DNA from: CBDBLK01 sp965215445
Lineage (GTDB): Bacteria > Bdellovibrionota > Bacteriovoracia > Bacteriovoracales > Bacteriovoracaceae
Direction of reading: 5' to 3'
Length of the DNA: 64,000 nucleotides
NCBI GenBank assembly: GCA_965215445.1
Contig: CBDCDT010000002.1
Coordinates: forward strand, 2,046,001 to 2,110,000
In this document: positions 25,053-34,080 of the stretch, in pieces
Layout of the letters: every line of letters begins with the position of its first letter
How positions within the stretch are numbered: the first letter of the stretch is position 1
Program-made: the position numbers and the translations under genes
The notes under the pieces: model-generated
Databases searched by the model: none
What the model was told of the DNA's origin: nothing
What the model saw: the letters and a program-made list of their open reading frames with translations, nothing else

Positions 25053-27740
25053 ATGAGCACCCCAACCTATCCCTTTGCAGACTTGGAAAAAAAGTGGCGC
25101 CAGTACTGGCGGCGGGAAAAAACCTTTGAGGTGGGAGAAGACCCCGCCCGTCCCAAGTATTATGTGCTGGATATGTTTCCCTATCCTTCGGGAGAAGGGC
25201 TGCACGTGGGCCACCCGCTGGGTTATATCGCCTCGGATATTTACGCCCGCAGCAAGCGCCTCAAGGGGTTTAATGTCCTGCACCCCATGGGCTACGATGC
25301 CTTTGGCCTGCCCGCCGAACAATACGCCATCCAGACCGGGCGGCATCCGGCACTCACCACCAGCGCCAATATTAAACGCTACCGCCAGCAACTCGACCTC
25401 CTGGGCCTGTCCCTGGACTGGTCGCGGGAAGTGCAGACCTGTGACCCCAAGTATTACCACTGGACTCAATGGGCCTTTGGAAAAATGTTTGAATCTTATT
25501 TTTGCCCGCGAGAAAACCGGGCGCGGCCGATAACGCAACCGACGCAAAACCAGCGCCTGGCCTATCTGGCAGACGTTCCCGTCAACTGGTGTGCCTCGCT
25601 GGGAACGGTTTTGGCCAACGACGAGGTGAGAGACGGGCTTTCCGTGCGCGGGGGCCACCCTGTCGAGCAAAAAATCATGCGCCAGTGGTGCCTGCGCACC
25701 TCTGCCTATGCCCAGCGCCTGCTGGACGGGCTGGAGGAACTGGATTGGCCGGAATCGGTCAAAGAAATGCAAAGGCACTGGATCGGCCGCTCCGAAGGGG
25801 CAAGCATTTGCTTTCCCGTGGAGGGCAGCAGTCAGGCCCTGGAGATTTTCACCACCCGCCCGGACACCCTTTTTGGAGCGAGCTTTATGGTGCTTTCCCC
25901 CGAATCCGCCCTGGCCGAAAAAATTGCCAGCAGCGAACAGCTCCCCAAAGTCAGGGAGTACCTGGCCAAGTGCCGCTTGAAAACCCAGCGCCAGCGCGAA
26001 AGTGAATCCAAAAGGGACAGCAAGGATGTCTCCGGTTGTTTTACCGGGGCCTTCTGCCTGCATCCTTTCAACCGCCAAAAACTTCCCGTGTGGGTGGCCG
26101 ACTATGTACTGGGGGGGTACGGCACGGGAGCGATTATGGCGGTTCCCGCCCACGACCAGCGCGACCACGCCTTTGCCCGCCAGTTCCAGCTTCCCATCGT
26201 CCCCGTGATTACGCCGGCAGATGGAACTTCCATCGACGTACAGGCGCACCCCTTTGAGGCCAAAGAGGGGGTGTGCTGCAACTCGGACTTTTTAAACGAT
26301 TTGTCCGTTCCCGAGGCGATCGAGCGCATGACCTGTGAACTGGAAAAGCGCAAACTGGGCCTGTCCAAAGTCAACTTCCGCCTGCGGGACGCTATCTTTT
26401 CGCGCCAGCGCTACTGGGGGGAACCCTTTCCGGTCTACTTCAAAGAGGGCGTGCCCCACTTGTTGCCGGCAAGCGAGTTGCCGCTGGAACTGCCCGCAGT
26501 GGATGCCTACCTGCCCACCAGCGAGGGCGAACCGCCCCTGGCGCGGGCGCAAGACTGGACTTATCAAGGCCATCCCCTGGAATACTCCACCATGCCCGGT
26601 TTTGCCGGCTCCAGCGCCTATTACCTGCGCTACATGGACCCCAAAAACTCCGAGCGCTTGGTGGGGGAAGAGGCCAACCGCTACTGGCAAAACGTGGACT
26701 TGTATGTGGGGGGCAGCGAGCACGCCACCGGACACTTGATTTACTCCCGCTTTTGGAATCACTTTTTGTACGATTTGGGATACGTCTGCAAGCGCGAACC
26801 TTTCACCAGACTTATCAACCAGGGCATGATTCAGGGGCGCTCCAACTTCGTCTACCGCTTAAAAGACAAGACCGACACCTTTGTCTCTTGCGGCCGGCTC
26901 AAAAACTACCGCCCTGAAGAAATCCAAACCCTGCACGTGGATGTGGGTTTGGTAAGTAACGACAAACTCGACAAAGAGGCCTTTCAAAAGTGGCGCAAAG
27001 AATTTGCCACCGCCCAATTTCTTTGCGAAAAAGATGGAAGCTATCTGTGTGGCCACGCTATCGAAAAAATGTCCAAGTCCCTCTACAACGTGGCCAATCC
27101 CGACACTGTCATCGAACGCTACGGAGCGGACACCCTGCGCCTCTACGAAATGTTTTTGGGGCCAATCGAACAATCCAAACCGTGGAATACCAACGGCATC
27201 GAGGGCGTCCACCGCTTTTTAATCAAGTTTTGGAATCAAGTACACCGTAAAGAAGCGATCAGCGAAGCGGCGGCCACTGCGCTTGAGCGCAAAATCCTGC
27301 ACACCTGTATCAAGAAAGTCTCCTCTGACGTGGAAAACTTTGCCTTCAACACCGCCATCTCGGCCTTTATGATCGCCATCAGGGAACTTGCCAAAAGTGA
27401 TTGCCACAAGCGCGAAGTGTGGGAACCCCTGAGTATTATGCTCTCCCCTTTCGCCCCCCACATGGCCGAAGAATTGTGGCAATACCTGGGCCATTCCCCC
27501 AGCATAAGCGATGCCCAATGGCCTGACTGGGACGAATCCCTTTTGAGTGAAGAAAATTACACCTACCCGGTTTCCTTTAACGGCAAGATGCGCTTTCTGC
27601 TGAAATTGCCACGGGATTTGGAGCGCGCAGAAATTGAGCAAAGGGCCTTGCAAGACCAGCGCAGCCAAAAATGGCTGGAGGGAAAAACTCCCAAAAAAGT
27701 CATCGTCGTTCCCAACAAAATTGTCAATTTTGTTCTTTAA
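25053..27740 (+). CDS. leuS: Leucyl-tRNA synthetase
   Basis: 895 residues from the ATG at 25053 (MSTPTYPFADLEKKWRQYW). Class I signatures: YPSGEGLHVGHPLGY near 44-58 (HIGH equivalent H51-V-G-H54) and EKMSKSL near 671-676. The CP1 editing domain is present, with FTTRPDTLFGASFM and GTGAIMAVPAHDQRDHAFA. It charges tRNA-Leu with leucine and edits mischarged products. The length is usual for the group with a slightly expanded insert before KMSKS (about residues 600-665). Nothing suggests damage. A long antisense open frame across the gene is only a shadow. Confidence 0.96.
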   Translation: MSTPTYPFADLEKKWRQYWRREKTFEVGEDPARPKYYVLDMFPYPSGEGLHVGHPLGYIASDIYARSKRLKGFNVLHPMGYDAFGLPAEQYAIQTGRHPALTTSANIKRYRQQLDLLGLSLDWSREVQTCDPKYYHWTQWAFGKMFESYFCPRENRARPITQPTQNQRLAYLADVPVNWCASLGTVLANDEVRDGLSVRGGHPVEQKIMRQWCLRTSAYAQRLLDGLEELDWPESVKEMQRHWIGRSEGASICFPVEGSSQALEIFTTRPDTLFGASFMVLSPESALAEKIASSEQLPKVREYLAKCRLKTQRQRESESKRDSKDVSGCFTGAFCLHPFNRQKLPVWVADYVLGGYGTGAIMAVPAHDQRDHAFARQFQLPIVPVITPADGTSIDVQAHPFEAKEGVCCNSDFLNDLSVPEAIERMTCELEKRKLGLSKVNFRLRDAIFSRQRYWGEPFPVYFKEGVPHLLPASELPLELPAVDAYLPTSEGEPPLARAQDWTYQGHPLEYSTMPGFAGSSAYYLRYMDPKNSERLVGEEANRYWQNVDLYVGGSEHATGHLIYSRFWNHFLYDLGYVCKREPFTRLINQGMIQGRSNFVYRLKDKTDTFVSCGRLKNYRPEEIQTLHVDVGLVSNDKLDKEAFQKWRKEFATAQFLCEKDGSYLCGHAIEKMSKSLYNVANPDTVIERYGADTLRLYEMFLGPIEQSKPWNTNGIEGVHRFLIKFWNQVHRKEAISEAAATALERKILHTCIKKVSSDVENFAFNTAISAFMIAIRELAKSDCHKREVWEPLSIMLSPFAPHMAEELWQYLGHSPSISDAQWPDWDESLLSEENYTYPVSFNGKMRFLLKLPRDLERAEIEQRALQDQRSQKWLEGKTPKKVIVVPNKIVNFVL

Positions 27741-27748
27741 AAGGAAAG

Positions 27749-27777
27749 TTGATAAAGTCAAATGATGGCCCTATAAT
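27749..27777 (+). promoter_or_regulatory. Sigma-70-type promoter for the Ig-repeat exported protein
   Basis: TTGATA (27749-27754), 17-bp spacer, perfect TATAAT (27772-27777), 31 bp before the GTG start at 27809, directly after the leuS stop. Confidence 0.65.
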
Positions 27778-27808
27778 GGGAAGGATTAAATACAACCAGG
27801 GAGGGTTT

Positions 27809-30406
27809 GTGAAAAAATTTATCTTTATCTCCTTAGTCATTTTTAACTCATTTTTTTGGACAGAAATCAAGGCCCAGGCGGAGGCCGGCAGCATCTACCA
27901 ACAAACCCTGCCCAAAATCAGGGAAATCAGAAAATTGCTCAAGAAAGAGGACGCATTTGAGGTCGCCATTTACCGGCGCTTGAGAAATGCTTTGGAAAGG
28001 GAAAAGTATAAATTGGTTTCCAATATCTTAAGGCATCTCGAAAATATGGGGAGCAATAAGGTTGATGCCAAAATCGAAAGTTTACGCACTTTTTTGGGAG
28101 TGCAGGGAATTGCCCAATTTCAAAGTGGCCAGCAAGGAGAAGGAGGCGGAAACTCGCTGACCGCCAAAACTCCGGTTTCCATTCACTGGACTGGCTACCT
28201 GGGAGGCAATCGGGCGAGCATCGGGCAAATTCCGGCACTGGTGCCCCCCACTCTCACACCGGCCTCTGCCACTGCCAGCTACGCCGCCATACCCGCTTCC
28301 GTTTGCAGTGTGCATGCAACCAGTGGAACACTCACCATTCAAGGGGTGGGAAATTGCAAAATCACCCTCACCGCCACCCCCGCCAACGCTTCCACTCACA
28401 ATCAGTCCAAGGCGAGTTTGATCGTCACCATCAATCCCGGAAAGCAAAGCGTAACTTCCAGCAACCCTTACGGCAACGCCCCGGCACTCACCGTCGAGGG
28501 TTTTTTGGCCCTGCAAAATCCCCCCACTGGCGGGGTCACTACTTTGCAATATCAGTCCCCAAGTTTCGGCATTTGTAGCGTTGGGGCCAGCAGTGGAGAC
28601 GTCAGCGCCAACGCCACCGGCGATTGTATAGTGCAAGCGCGCTGGGCGGCCAGTGCCCATTACAACGCCTCCCCTTGGGTCAACATTCACACTTTTTCGG
28701 TGGGCAAGGGAGGCCAGGCGGCCCCCATCGGCGACAATATCTATGGCCCAACTCCCGCTTTAAGCGAAGGAGATTCTCTAGCACTCGTCACCGCCCCGGG
28801 CGGAGGTGGATATGGGGCCTTCGAATACCAATCCAGCGACACCACTGTCTGCACGGCGGATTCCTCCGGAACCGTCACGGCAAAAGCGCCCGGCCCCTGT
28901 AGCATCAGAGTGCGCCGGGGGGGAAATGCCAACTATCACCCCTCTCCCTGGCACGACGCCCTCTCCATCACCATCGCCGCAGCGATAAGTTCCCAACCGG
29001 GACAATACCGAACGGGAGAATTTGGCCTCTACGACGGGGGCGGCAAGCTGATACTCACCACCGGCGCGCTGGACGTCCCCAAAAGATTGGCCCACGTCTA
29101 CGACAACCCCTGGAAACTTTCAGGATTTTCCGCCAGCGAAAAGGCCTACTTGCAAAGTGAGTACAACCTCGCAGAAGACCGCAGTGCCCCTCTCACCACG
29201 CTGAGAATGGTTGACCTGAGACGCTATCCCCGCTACCGCGATGAACCCACCCCCAAGACCACCAACACCCATCCCTTTATCATTCTGGTGGACAATATCG
29301 TGGTGGACTTTATCGGCCTTTTGATCAGAACCTCTCCCTCCCGCACCCGCGTAGAGGCGATCGACAAAATGTTTGGCTGGCTCGCCTCTCCCACTCCGGG
29401 AATAGACCGCAATAGGATCACGCTTGCGGGTGTTGCGGGCGTTCCGGTGACTGACTACCTGAACTACTGCCTGGACAACAACCACACCAGACTCTCCCTC
29501 CCTTCCTTCAGGCCCATCCGCGAGGACGACACCCCCAGCGTTGAACTGGCGGGGGATTTGAAAACCTATCTCAACTCCAGCGACCCACTCGCCGGCCTTT
29601 ATTTCGTCAGGGCGCTGGGACTTTTAGAGCGCCGCTACCAAAAACACCGCCACCACCTGACAGACCCCATCCACACCGTAGAAAATGTCAAAGCGACCCG
29701 CGCCTGCCAAAATGGAAGTGAGAGTTGTTGTTATGACTGGCAGGCAAAAGCGCTCAAACCGCTCTATGGCCACATCGAATACGCCTTTGACTACCAAACC
29801 TTGCGCGCCATTCTCCGAGACGCCACAGACGATGCGGACGTACTCGACATACTGACAGACCTGGTGACTCCCGAAACCGGAAAAACCGAAGCGCAAAGAC
29901 TCTCCGAAACCCGCAGTGTCTCCTTTGAGTTCAATTTTAAAGACCCCCAAAGCGGATATCTCCAAAATGAAAATACCTGCTACCTTCCCATCAACGGGCC
30001 GAGAAATAATATCACCTACACCAAGCGCTGGCTCTTGGGGATTTTACAAAGACATATACGCCAATTTGCCCTGAACCGGGACTGGGCCAATATGTACCAG
30101 TGGCACGACCGGGTGGAGCGCGAACACCGCTACGCCTTGTGGAGAAGGCGTCCCCTGGTCGACTACGCCACCCATGCCAAAAGTTCTGAATTTTCGGCCA
30201 TGTGGTCGAGCGGTTATTGCTTTCCCACCGAAGACTTCAGGGCCACCGACAGCAATGGCAAAAATGTGGTGGACATTGCTCTGGGGGAAAAGCAGGGAGC
30301 GCACTACACTCATACGCGCTGGGGGCTGGCCAATTCGATTGCCAACTGGAACAATCTCTATCGTTATATAGGAGAGAATCTCCCAAGGCGCAAGGCCCCC
30401 TGGTAA
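27809..30406 (+). CDS. Large exported protein with three Ig-like domains and a novel C-terminal domain
   Basis: 865 residues from the GTG at 27809, preceded by AGGGAGGG. Signal peptide FIFISLVIFNSFFWTEIKAQA. A short helical region (about 25-105) is followed by three Ig-like domains of about 90 residues. Each carries a Cys pair in the same place (V-C-S-V/G-N-C-K, I-C-S-V/G-D-C-I, V-C-T-A/G-P-C-S), as in bacterial Ig repeats that hold disulfides. From about 395 to the end is a 470-residue domain with C-C-Y-D-W and other Cys, and several Trp/His/Tyr-rich motifs; I do not recognise it. It is probably a secreted or surface protein with binding repeats presenting an effector domain. tsaC follows 14 bp later. 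Confidence 0.7.
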   Translation: MKKFIFISLVIFNSFFWTEIKAQAEAGSIYQQTLPKIREIRKLLKKEDAFEVAIYRRLRNALEREKYKLVSNILRHLENMGSNKVDAKIESLRTFLGVQGIAQFQSGQQGEGGGNSLTAKTPVSIHWTGYLGGNRASIGQIPALVPPTLTPASATASYAAIPASVCSVHATSGTLTIQGVGNCKITLTATPANASTHNQSKASLIVTINPGKQSVTSSNPYGNAPALTVEGFLALQNPPTGGVTTLQYQSPSFGICSVGASSGDVSANATGDCIVQARWAASAHYNASPWVNIHTFSVGKGGQAAPIGDNIYGPTPALSEGDSLALVTAPGGGGYGAFEYQSSDTTVCTADSSGTVTAKAPGPCSIRVRRGGNANYHPSPWHDALSITIAAAISSQPGQYRTGEFGLYDGGGKLILTTGALDVPKRLAHVYDNPWKLSGFSASEKAYLQSEYNLAEDRSAPLTTLRMVDLRRYPRYRDEPTPKTTNTHPFIILVDNIVVDFIGLLIRTSPSRTRVEAIDKMFGWLASPTPGIDRNRITLAGVAGVPVTDYLNYCLDNNHTRLSLPSFRPIREDDTPSVELAGDLKTYLNSSDPLAGLYFVRALGLLERRYQKHRHHLTDPIHTVENVKATRACQNGSESCCYDWQAKALKPLYGHIEYAFDYQTLRAILRDATDDADVLDILTDLVTPETGKTEAQRLSETRSVSFEFNFKDPQSGYLQNENTCYLPINGPRNNITYTKRWLLGILQRHIRQFALNRDWANMYQWHDRVEREHRYALWRRRPLVDYATHAKSSEFSAMWSSGYCFPTEDFRATDSNGKNVVDIALGEKQGAHYTHTRWGLANSIANWNNLYRYIGENLPRRKAPW

Positions 30407-30419
30407 CCAAATTTCACCA

Positions 30420-30995
30420 ATGCAACACCAACTCCATATCTACCCCACCGACACCCTATGGGGCATCGGCGCGCCCCTCTCCTCCCGGCAAAAGCATCTC
30501 GAAATTGCCAAAATCAAAGGCCACGCTCCCGACAAACCTCTGTCCATCCTTTTTTCCCGCGTCGAAGCAGTGAGGCAAAATTTTGAACTCCCCGAATTTA
30601 TGGACGCCGCCTTTTTGCGGAAATTGTTTGCCCTCGAAATCACCCTGGGCCTGTCCCTCACCCGCGCACGCATGGATATTCCCCCCTGGATCACCGGCAC
30701 AAGCGAGTGGGTGGGCGTGCGCTGTCTGGAATACCCTTGGATTCGAGAAATCACCGAGCGGGCGGGCGGGCCTGTCACCAGCACCAGTCTCAACTTGAGT
30801 GGGCAAGCGCCGTGCCTGGATTTAAATTGCGCGCAAAACTTTTGCCGGACACATTGCCCCGACGCCCGACTCTGGCGCGGAGAAGGACAAAAACTTTCGG
30901 GGGTGAGTTCGACGATTGTGCTCTTGTCCGGCCTCGATTTTTTACGCCGAGGCAGACACAGTGCTGCCATAAAAAACCTTTTCATTTCAAAATAA
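30420..30995 (+). CDS. tsaC: Threonylcarbamoyl-AMP synthase (Sua5/YrdC/YciO family)
   Basis: 191 residues. YrdC-domain signatures: YPTDTLWGIG at residues 8-17, K-x-x-x-x-D-K-P-L-S-I-L, and G-P-V-T-S-T-S-L-N-L-S-G in the second half (expected S-A-N-x-S-G). The enzyme makes threonylcarbamoyl-AMP from threonine, bicarbonate and ATP for t6A37 in ANN-decoding tRNAs. It is the short form without the Sua5 C-terminal domain. The S-L-N variation (usually S-A-N) is mild. YciO-type paralogue is the alternative, since nothing else of the t6A pathway is nearby. Confidence 0.8.
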   Translation: MQHQLHIYPTDTLWGIGAPLSSRQKHLEIAKIKGHAPDKPLSILFSRVEAVRQNFELPEFMDAAFLRKLFALEITLGLSLTRARMDIPPWITGTSEWVGVRCLEYPWIREITERAGGPVTSTSLNLSGQAPCLDLNCAQNFCRTHCPDARLWRGEGQKLSGVSSTIVLLSGLDFLRRGRHSAAIKNLFISK

Positions 30996-31015
30996 GGGCC
31001 ATACATTTAAAGGCG

Positions 31016-31870
31016 ATGAAGATGAAGGGGACAAAGTTTTTTTGCGCTCTGCTTGCACTCTCCTGCTTGCTTACAACTCAGGCCTGGGCAGATATTTGCC
31101 ACAGAACGCGCGGGATTAAAAATGCCATTATCGAGGACATCTTTCGGCAAACCGGCGAGAAATTGAGTTGCCGCAAAATCGGCGGCGAGGAATTGGCCCA
31201 GGTCGTGCACTTAAATGCCCAGAACCTCGAACTCAAAACTCTAAAAAAGAACGACCTCAAGGGCCTTTCCGCGTTGGAACACCTCGACCTTTCCGGCAAT
31301 CAACTGGAAGAGTTTCCCAAAGGCCTGTTTGAACTCACCAGCTTAAAAAGCATCGACCTTTACAACAACAATTTGAGTGGTGAACTGCCAGCAGGCATTG
31401 GCCAGCTCGAAAACCTGGAAAAACTCCACCTCTTCAATAACCTTTTGAAAGGCCAATTGCCCCGGGAAGTGGGAAACCTCACCAACTTGAGGCGCCTCGA
31501 CCTCACCGGCAACCAGTTTGAGGGCCGTCTTCCCAGGGAGTTGGGAAAGCTGATCAATTTGGAGTCCCTGCACCTCTCTCACAACAAATTTTCCGGCAAA
31601 TTGCCGGCGAGTTTGGGGCGACTGAAAAACTTGAAGTACTTTTACGCCTACGACAATGTCTTTAGTGGAAGTTTGCCGACGGCGCTGGGAGATATGATCA
31701 ATTTGAAGACATTGCATTTGGGACACAATCAACTGGACGGAAAACTGCCGGCAAGTTTGGGAAAACTGGAACGCCTGCTCTACCTAATCCTCTACGACAA
31801 CAATTTTATCGGCCCCACCGAAGTCTCCTTTTTGAAACAGGCCGCCGCCAACTGTACCGATAAAAGCTGA
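31016..31870 (+). CDS. Exported leucine-rich-repeat protein, plant-type repeats
   Basis: 284 residues from the ATG at 31016 (31022 is equally possible). Signal peptide FFCALLALSCLLTTQAWA, then D-I-C. Cys cap region to about 65, then about nine LRRs of 23-24 residues following L-x-x-L-x-L-x-x-N-x-[LF]-x-G-x-L-P-x-x-[LI]-G-x-L, the spacing of plant receptor-type LRRs. The last repeat ends A-A-N-C-T, a possible C-cap Cys. Such proteins bind other proteins; here probably in the periplasm or outside the cell. It converges with the FGE-like gene with 2 bp between stops. Confidence 0.82.
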   Translation: MKMKGTKFFCALLALSCLLTTQAWADICHRTRGIKNAIIEDIFRQTGEKLSCRKIGGEELAQVVHLNAQNLELKTLKKNDLKGLSALEHLDLSGNQLEEFPKGLFELTSLKSIDLYNNNLSGELPAGIGQLENLEKLHLFNNLLKGQLPREVGNLTNLRRLDLTGNQFEGRLPRELGKLINLESLHLSHNKFSGKLPASLGRLKNLKYFYAYDNVFSGSLPTALGDMINLKTLHLGHNQLDGKLPASLGKLERLLYLILYDNNFIGPTEVSFLKQAAANCTDKS

Positions 31871-31872
31871 CT

Positions 31873-32568
31873 TTATCTGGTTCTGATCAATCGAAACCCA
31901 ATGTGGTCGAGTCCGACACTGGCATCGCTGCGAGAACTGGCACTTGAACGCAAATCCACCGGGTCGCTGATCCAACTGCCGCCGCGAACGATATTGTGGA
32001 GAGGCCAGCTATCATCACCGCTCTGAAAAAAATCATCCTGCACCCACTCCGCCACATTGCCGTACACATCGTGCAGGCCCCAGGGATTGGCGCTTGCAAT
32101 TCCCGCGGCATGAGTTCTTTCAAAGCTGTTCCTCCAATACCAGGCATAACGCCCCAGGTTAGAGATGTCGTCGCCAAAAAAATAGGTCGTTTCGGTTTTG
32201 GCGCGGGCGGCGTATTCCCACTCGGAATCGGTGGGTAGGCGGTAAGTGTACCCGTCGCCGATGGTCTGATTCAGTTTTTCCAAAAATTCCTGCACATCAC
32301 GCCAGGAAACGTTTTCCACCGGAAGAAGGGGGCAAAGTTTAATCTCACCGATTACTTGATGCGTTCCGGGACAATTTTTTTCGCGCTGGAAACGGGAGGG
32401 ATTTTTTCCCATTACCCTCACATACACCTCTTGAACCACCTCAGTGGACTGAATCTCAAATTCCCATCCCTGCCCGGCAATGCGCACGAATTCCCACCTT
32501 CTCATGGCCCAAGAGGAACAAACGCAAAGCAGGCAAAAAATAAAAAAGGCGCGTTGGAAAAAATTCAT
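31873..32568 (-). CDS. Exported formylglycine-generating-enzyme (FGE-sulfatase/SUMF1)-domain protein
   Basis: 231 residues. Signal peptide FFIFCLLCVCSSWA. The FGE-sulfatase domain is plain: T-E-V-x-x-x-x-Y, PVENVSWRDVQEFLEKLN, YRLPTDSEWEYAARA, GLHDVYGNVAEWVQD, IVRGGSWI, and the tail H-I-G-F-R-L-I-R. The two active-site cysteines of true copper-dependent FGE are not visible in the final part, so this is more likely a SUMF1-like protein of other function (as in many bacterial paralogues). No sulfatase gene is close by. It is exported, which fits a binding or modification role in the envelope. Confidence 0.85.
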   Translation of the reverse strand: MNFFQRAFFIFCLLCVCSSWAMRRWEFVRIAGQGWEFEIQSTEVVQEVYVRVMGKNPSRFQREKNCPGTHQVIGEIKLCPLLPVENVSWRDVQEFLEKLNQTIGDGYTYRLPTDSEWEYAARAKTETTYFFGDDISNLGRYAWYWRNSFERTHAAGIASANPWGLHDVYGNVAEWVQDDFFQSGDDSWPLHNIVRGGSWISDPVDLRSSASSRSDASVGLDHIGFRLIRTR

Positions 32569-32646
32569 GGAGGGAGTATAACCGATTTTCGCGCATAGCG
32601 CAAATCTTTTTTGGCCTCTTTGCTAAATTTCCCCTAAAATTGAGGT

Positions 32647-34080
32647 ATGGAGCGGGAATACAAGCGGGAAATGGGGGAAAATCAGGTCGAAATCGCCCTT
32701 TTGGGCGGGGATATGGAACTGGCCCGGGAATGGGGCCAGGTCTTTAGAAAGGTGGGCATCGTCCCCCATCTCTACACCTCCCTGGAAGATTTTTGGCAGG
32801 GCACTCTCAAATCCGCTCCGCATTTGGCGCTGGTGGATGTGCGCCAGCTCTCCCAGGGCACGCGGGAATTGGGAAGTCACCCCCTGGTGGAGTCCCAAAA
32901 ATTGGCGCTCTCCTTTTATTGCTCTCCCCAAACCGCCCCGCTCTTGTATCCGGTCTACGAAATTTTTAACCTGGGCGTGGTGTGGGGCGGGGTTTCCCTT
33001 CCCGGCCAGATCAAAAACATTTTGCAGAGGTTTAACCAATGGAACGACCTCAAATCCCAGGCATCCCTGTGGCGCAAGCACGGGGCCTCTTTTGAAGAAA
33101 AACTGTCCCGGGCGGTGGAGGACAGCACCTCCCTCAAAGAGCAGGATTTCTACCGCACTTTATTCCAATCCCTGTGCAAGCGCTTTGAAGCGCTCAAAAA
33201 CAGCAGTCTCGACTTTGAACACGCCTGCGCCCGCGCCTTTGAAAGCGTGCCGGAAATCTCCCAATTCAGCACCCTGGAGTTAAACCCAAACGGGCAAAAA
33301 CTGATCTCTCCCCAAAGGGAACTCGCCAAATACAAACCCATCCCCGCCCTGTGGTTGGGACAGGCGTGCCGGCAGGGGATTGAATTTTTCGCCCAAAACC
33401 TGGCCGGACAGGTGTGTCTCGAAGTGATGGGAGGCGAACTCATGTCCCTGCTGATTGGCGGCCGGCGGGAAAACCCCGACAAGATGCTCTTTGTGCGCAC
33501 CCAAGACCTGGACTTTTTCCACCAGTTTGATTGGCCCTCCTTTGAACGCTATCTGGCGGGCCTTTTCGCATGGTTTCAGTGGCGGGATGCCCCCGGCATG
33601 GACTCCGAGCGCTCCTTTCTCACTCCTTGGGAAGTGCTAAACCTGGTCGCCCAGGAAAAAGAGCAGGAAAAGAAATGGGCCATCATCGGCATCGACTTCG
33701 GAAACTTGCTGGGCCTTGCACACAAACAAAAAGCGCTCCAGAGTTTTGACTGGCACACCAGCTTTACCGATTTCTTCTGCCGCCTGCAAAGCGAAAAGGA
33801 AATCAAATTTCAACTGTGCGGAGCAGGCCTTGAACGCGCTTTGGTCGTCGTCGAGCGGGAAAATTTCGAGCGCGCCTTTACCCACGCAGAAAAAGTCTGC
33901 GGGCACTTTCCCTTTTGGCGCTATTTTGAAAATGGCGACGCCGCCCTGGAAACAAATTTGCGTCCCAGACTGCGCGAACTGCCCCTCTCTTGCGAGGCGA
34001 TTTTGCGCTACTCTGAGTCTGGAGACTACCTCCCGAAAAAGGCGCCTCTCCATGCCCACCCACCGCAGACTAATCATTGA
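32647..34080 (+). CDS. Unrecognised cytoplasmic protein, possible degenerate receiver plus degenerate GGDEF-like domain
   Basis: 477 residues, no signal or membrane segment. Residues 10-115 alternate strands and helices like a response-regulator receiver (V-E-I-A-L-L-G-G-D start, H-L-A-L-V-D-V-R centre) but lack the usual acidic triad. The middle is helical. From about 335 the pattern W-A-I-I-G-I-D-F-G-N-L-L-G-L and a later V-V-V-E-R-E-N-F resembles a GGDEF/nucleotidyl-cyclase fold without its G-G-D-E-F loop. That reading is weak. It overlaps alr by 29 bp, so the two are probably co-translated. Possibly a regulatory protein; not identifiable further. Confidence 0.5.
   Translation: MEREYKREMGENQVEIALLGGDMELAREWGQVFRKVGIVPHLYTSLEDFWQGTLKSAPHLALVDVRQLSQGTRELGSHPLVESQKLALSFYCSPQTAPLLYPVYEIFNLGVVWGGVSLPGQIKNILQRFNQWNDLKSQASLWRKHGASFEEKLSRAVEDSTSLKEQDFYRTLFQSLCKRFEALKNSSLDFEHACARAFESVPEISQFSTLELNPNGQKLISPQRELAKYKPIPALWLGQACRQGIEFFAQNLAGQVCLEVMGGELMSLLIGGRRENPDKMLFVRTQDLDFFHQFDWPSFERYLAGLFAWFQWRDAPGMDSERSFLTPWEVLNLVAQEKEQEKKWAIIGIDFGNLLGLAHKQKALQSFDWHTSFTDFFCRLQSEKEIKFQLCGAGLERALVVVERENFERAFTHAEKVCGHFPFWRYFENGDAALETNLRPRLRELPLSCEAILRYSESGDYLPKKAPLHAHPPQTNH

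Noticed and set aside
24933..26249. 438-residue open frame antisense to leuS
   Set aside because: It is fully covered by the strongly supported leuS gene, has no recognisable domain and low-complexity Gly/His-rich composition typical of a shadow frame in GC-rich coding DNA.
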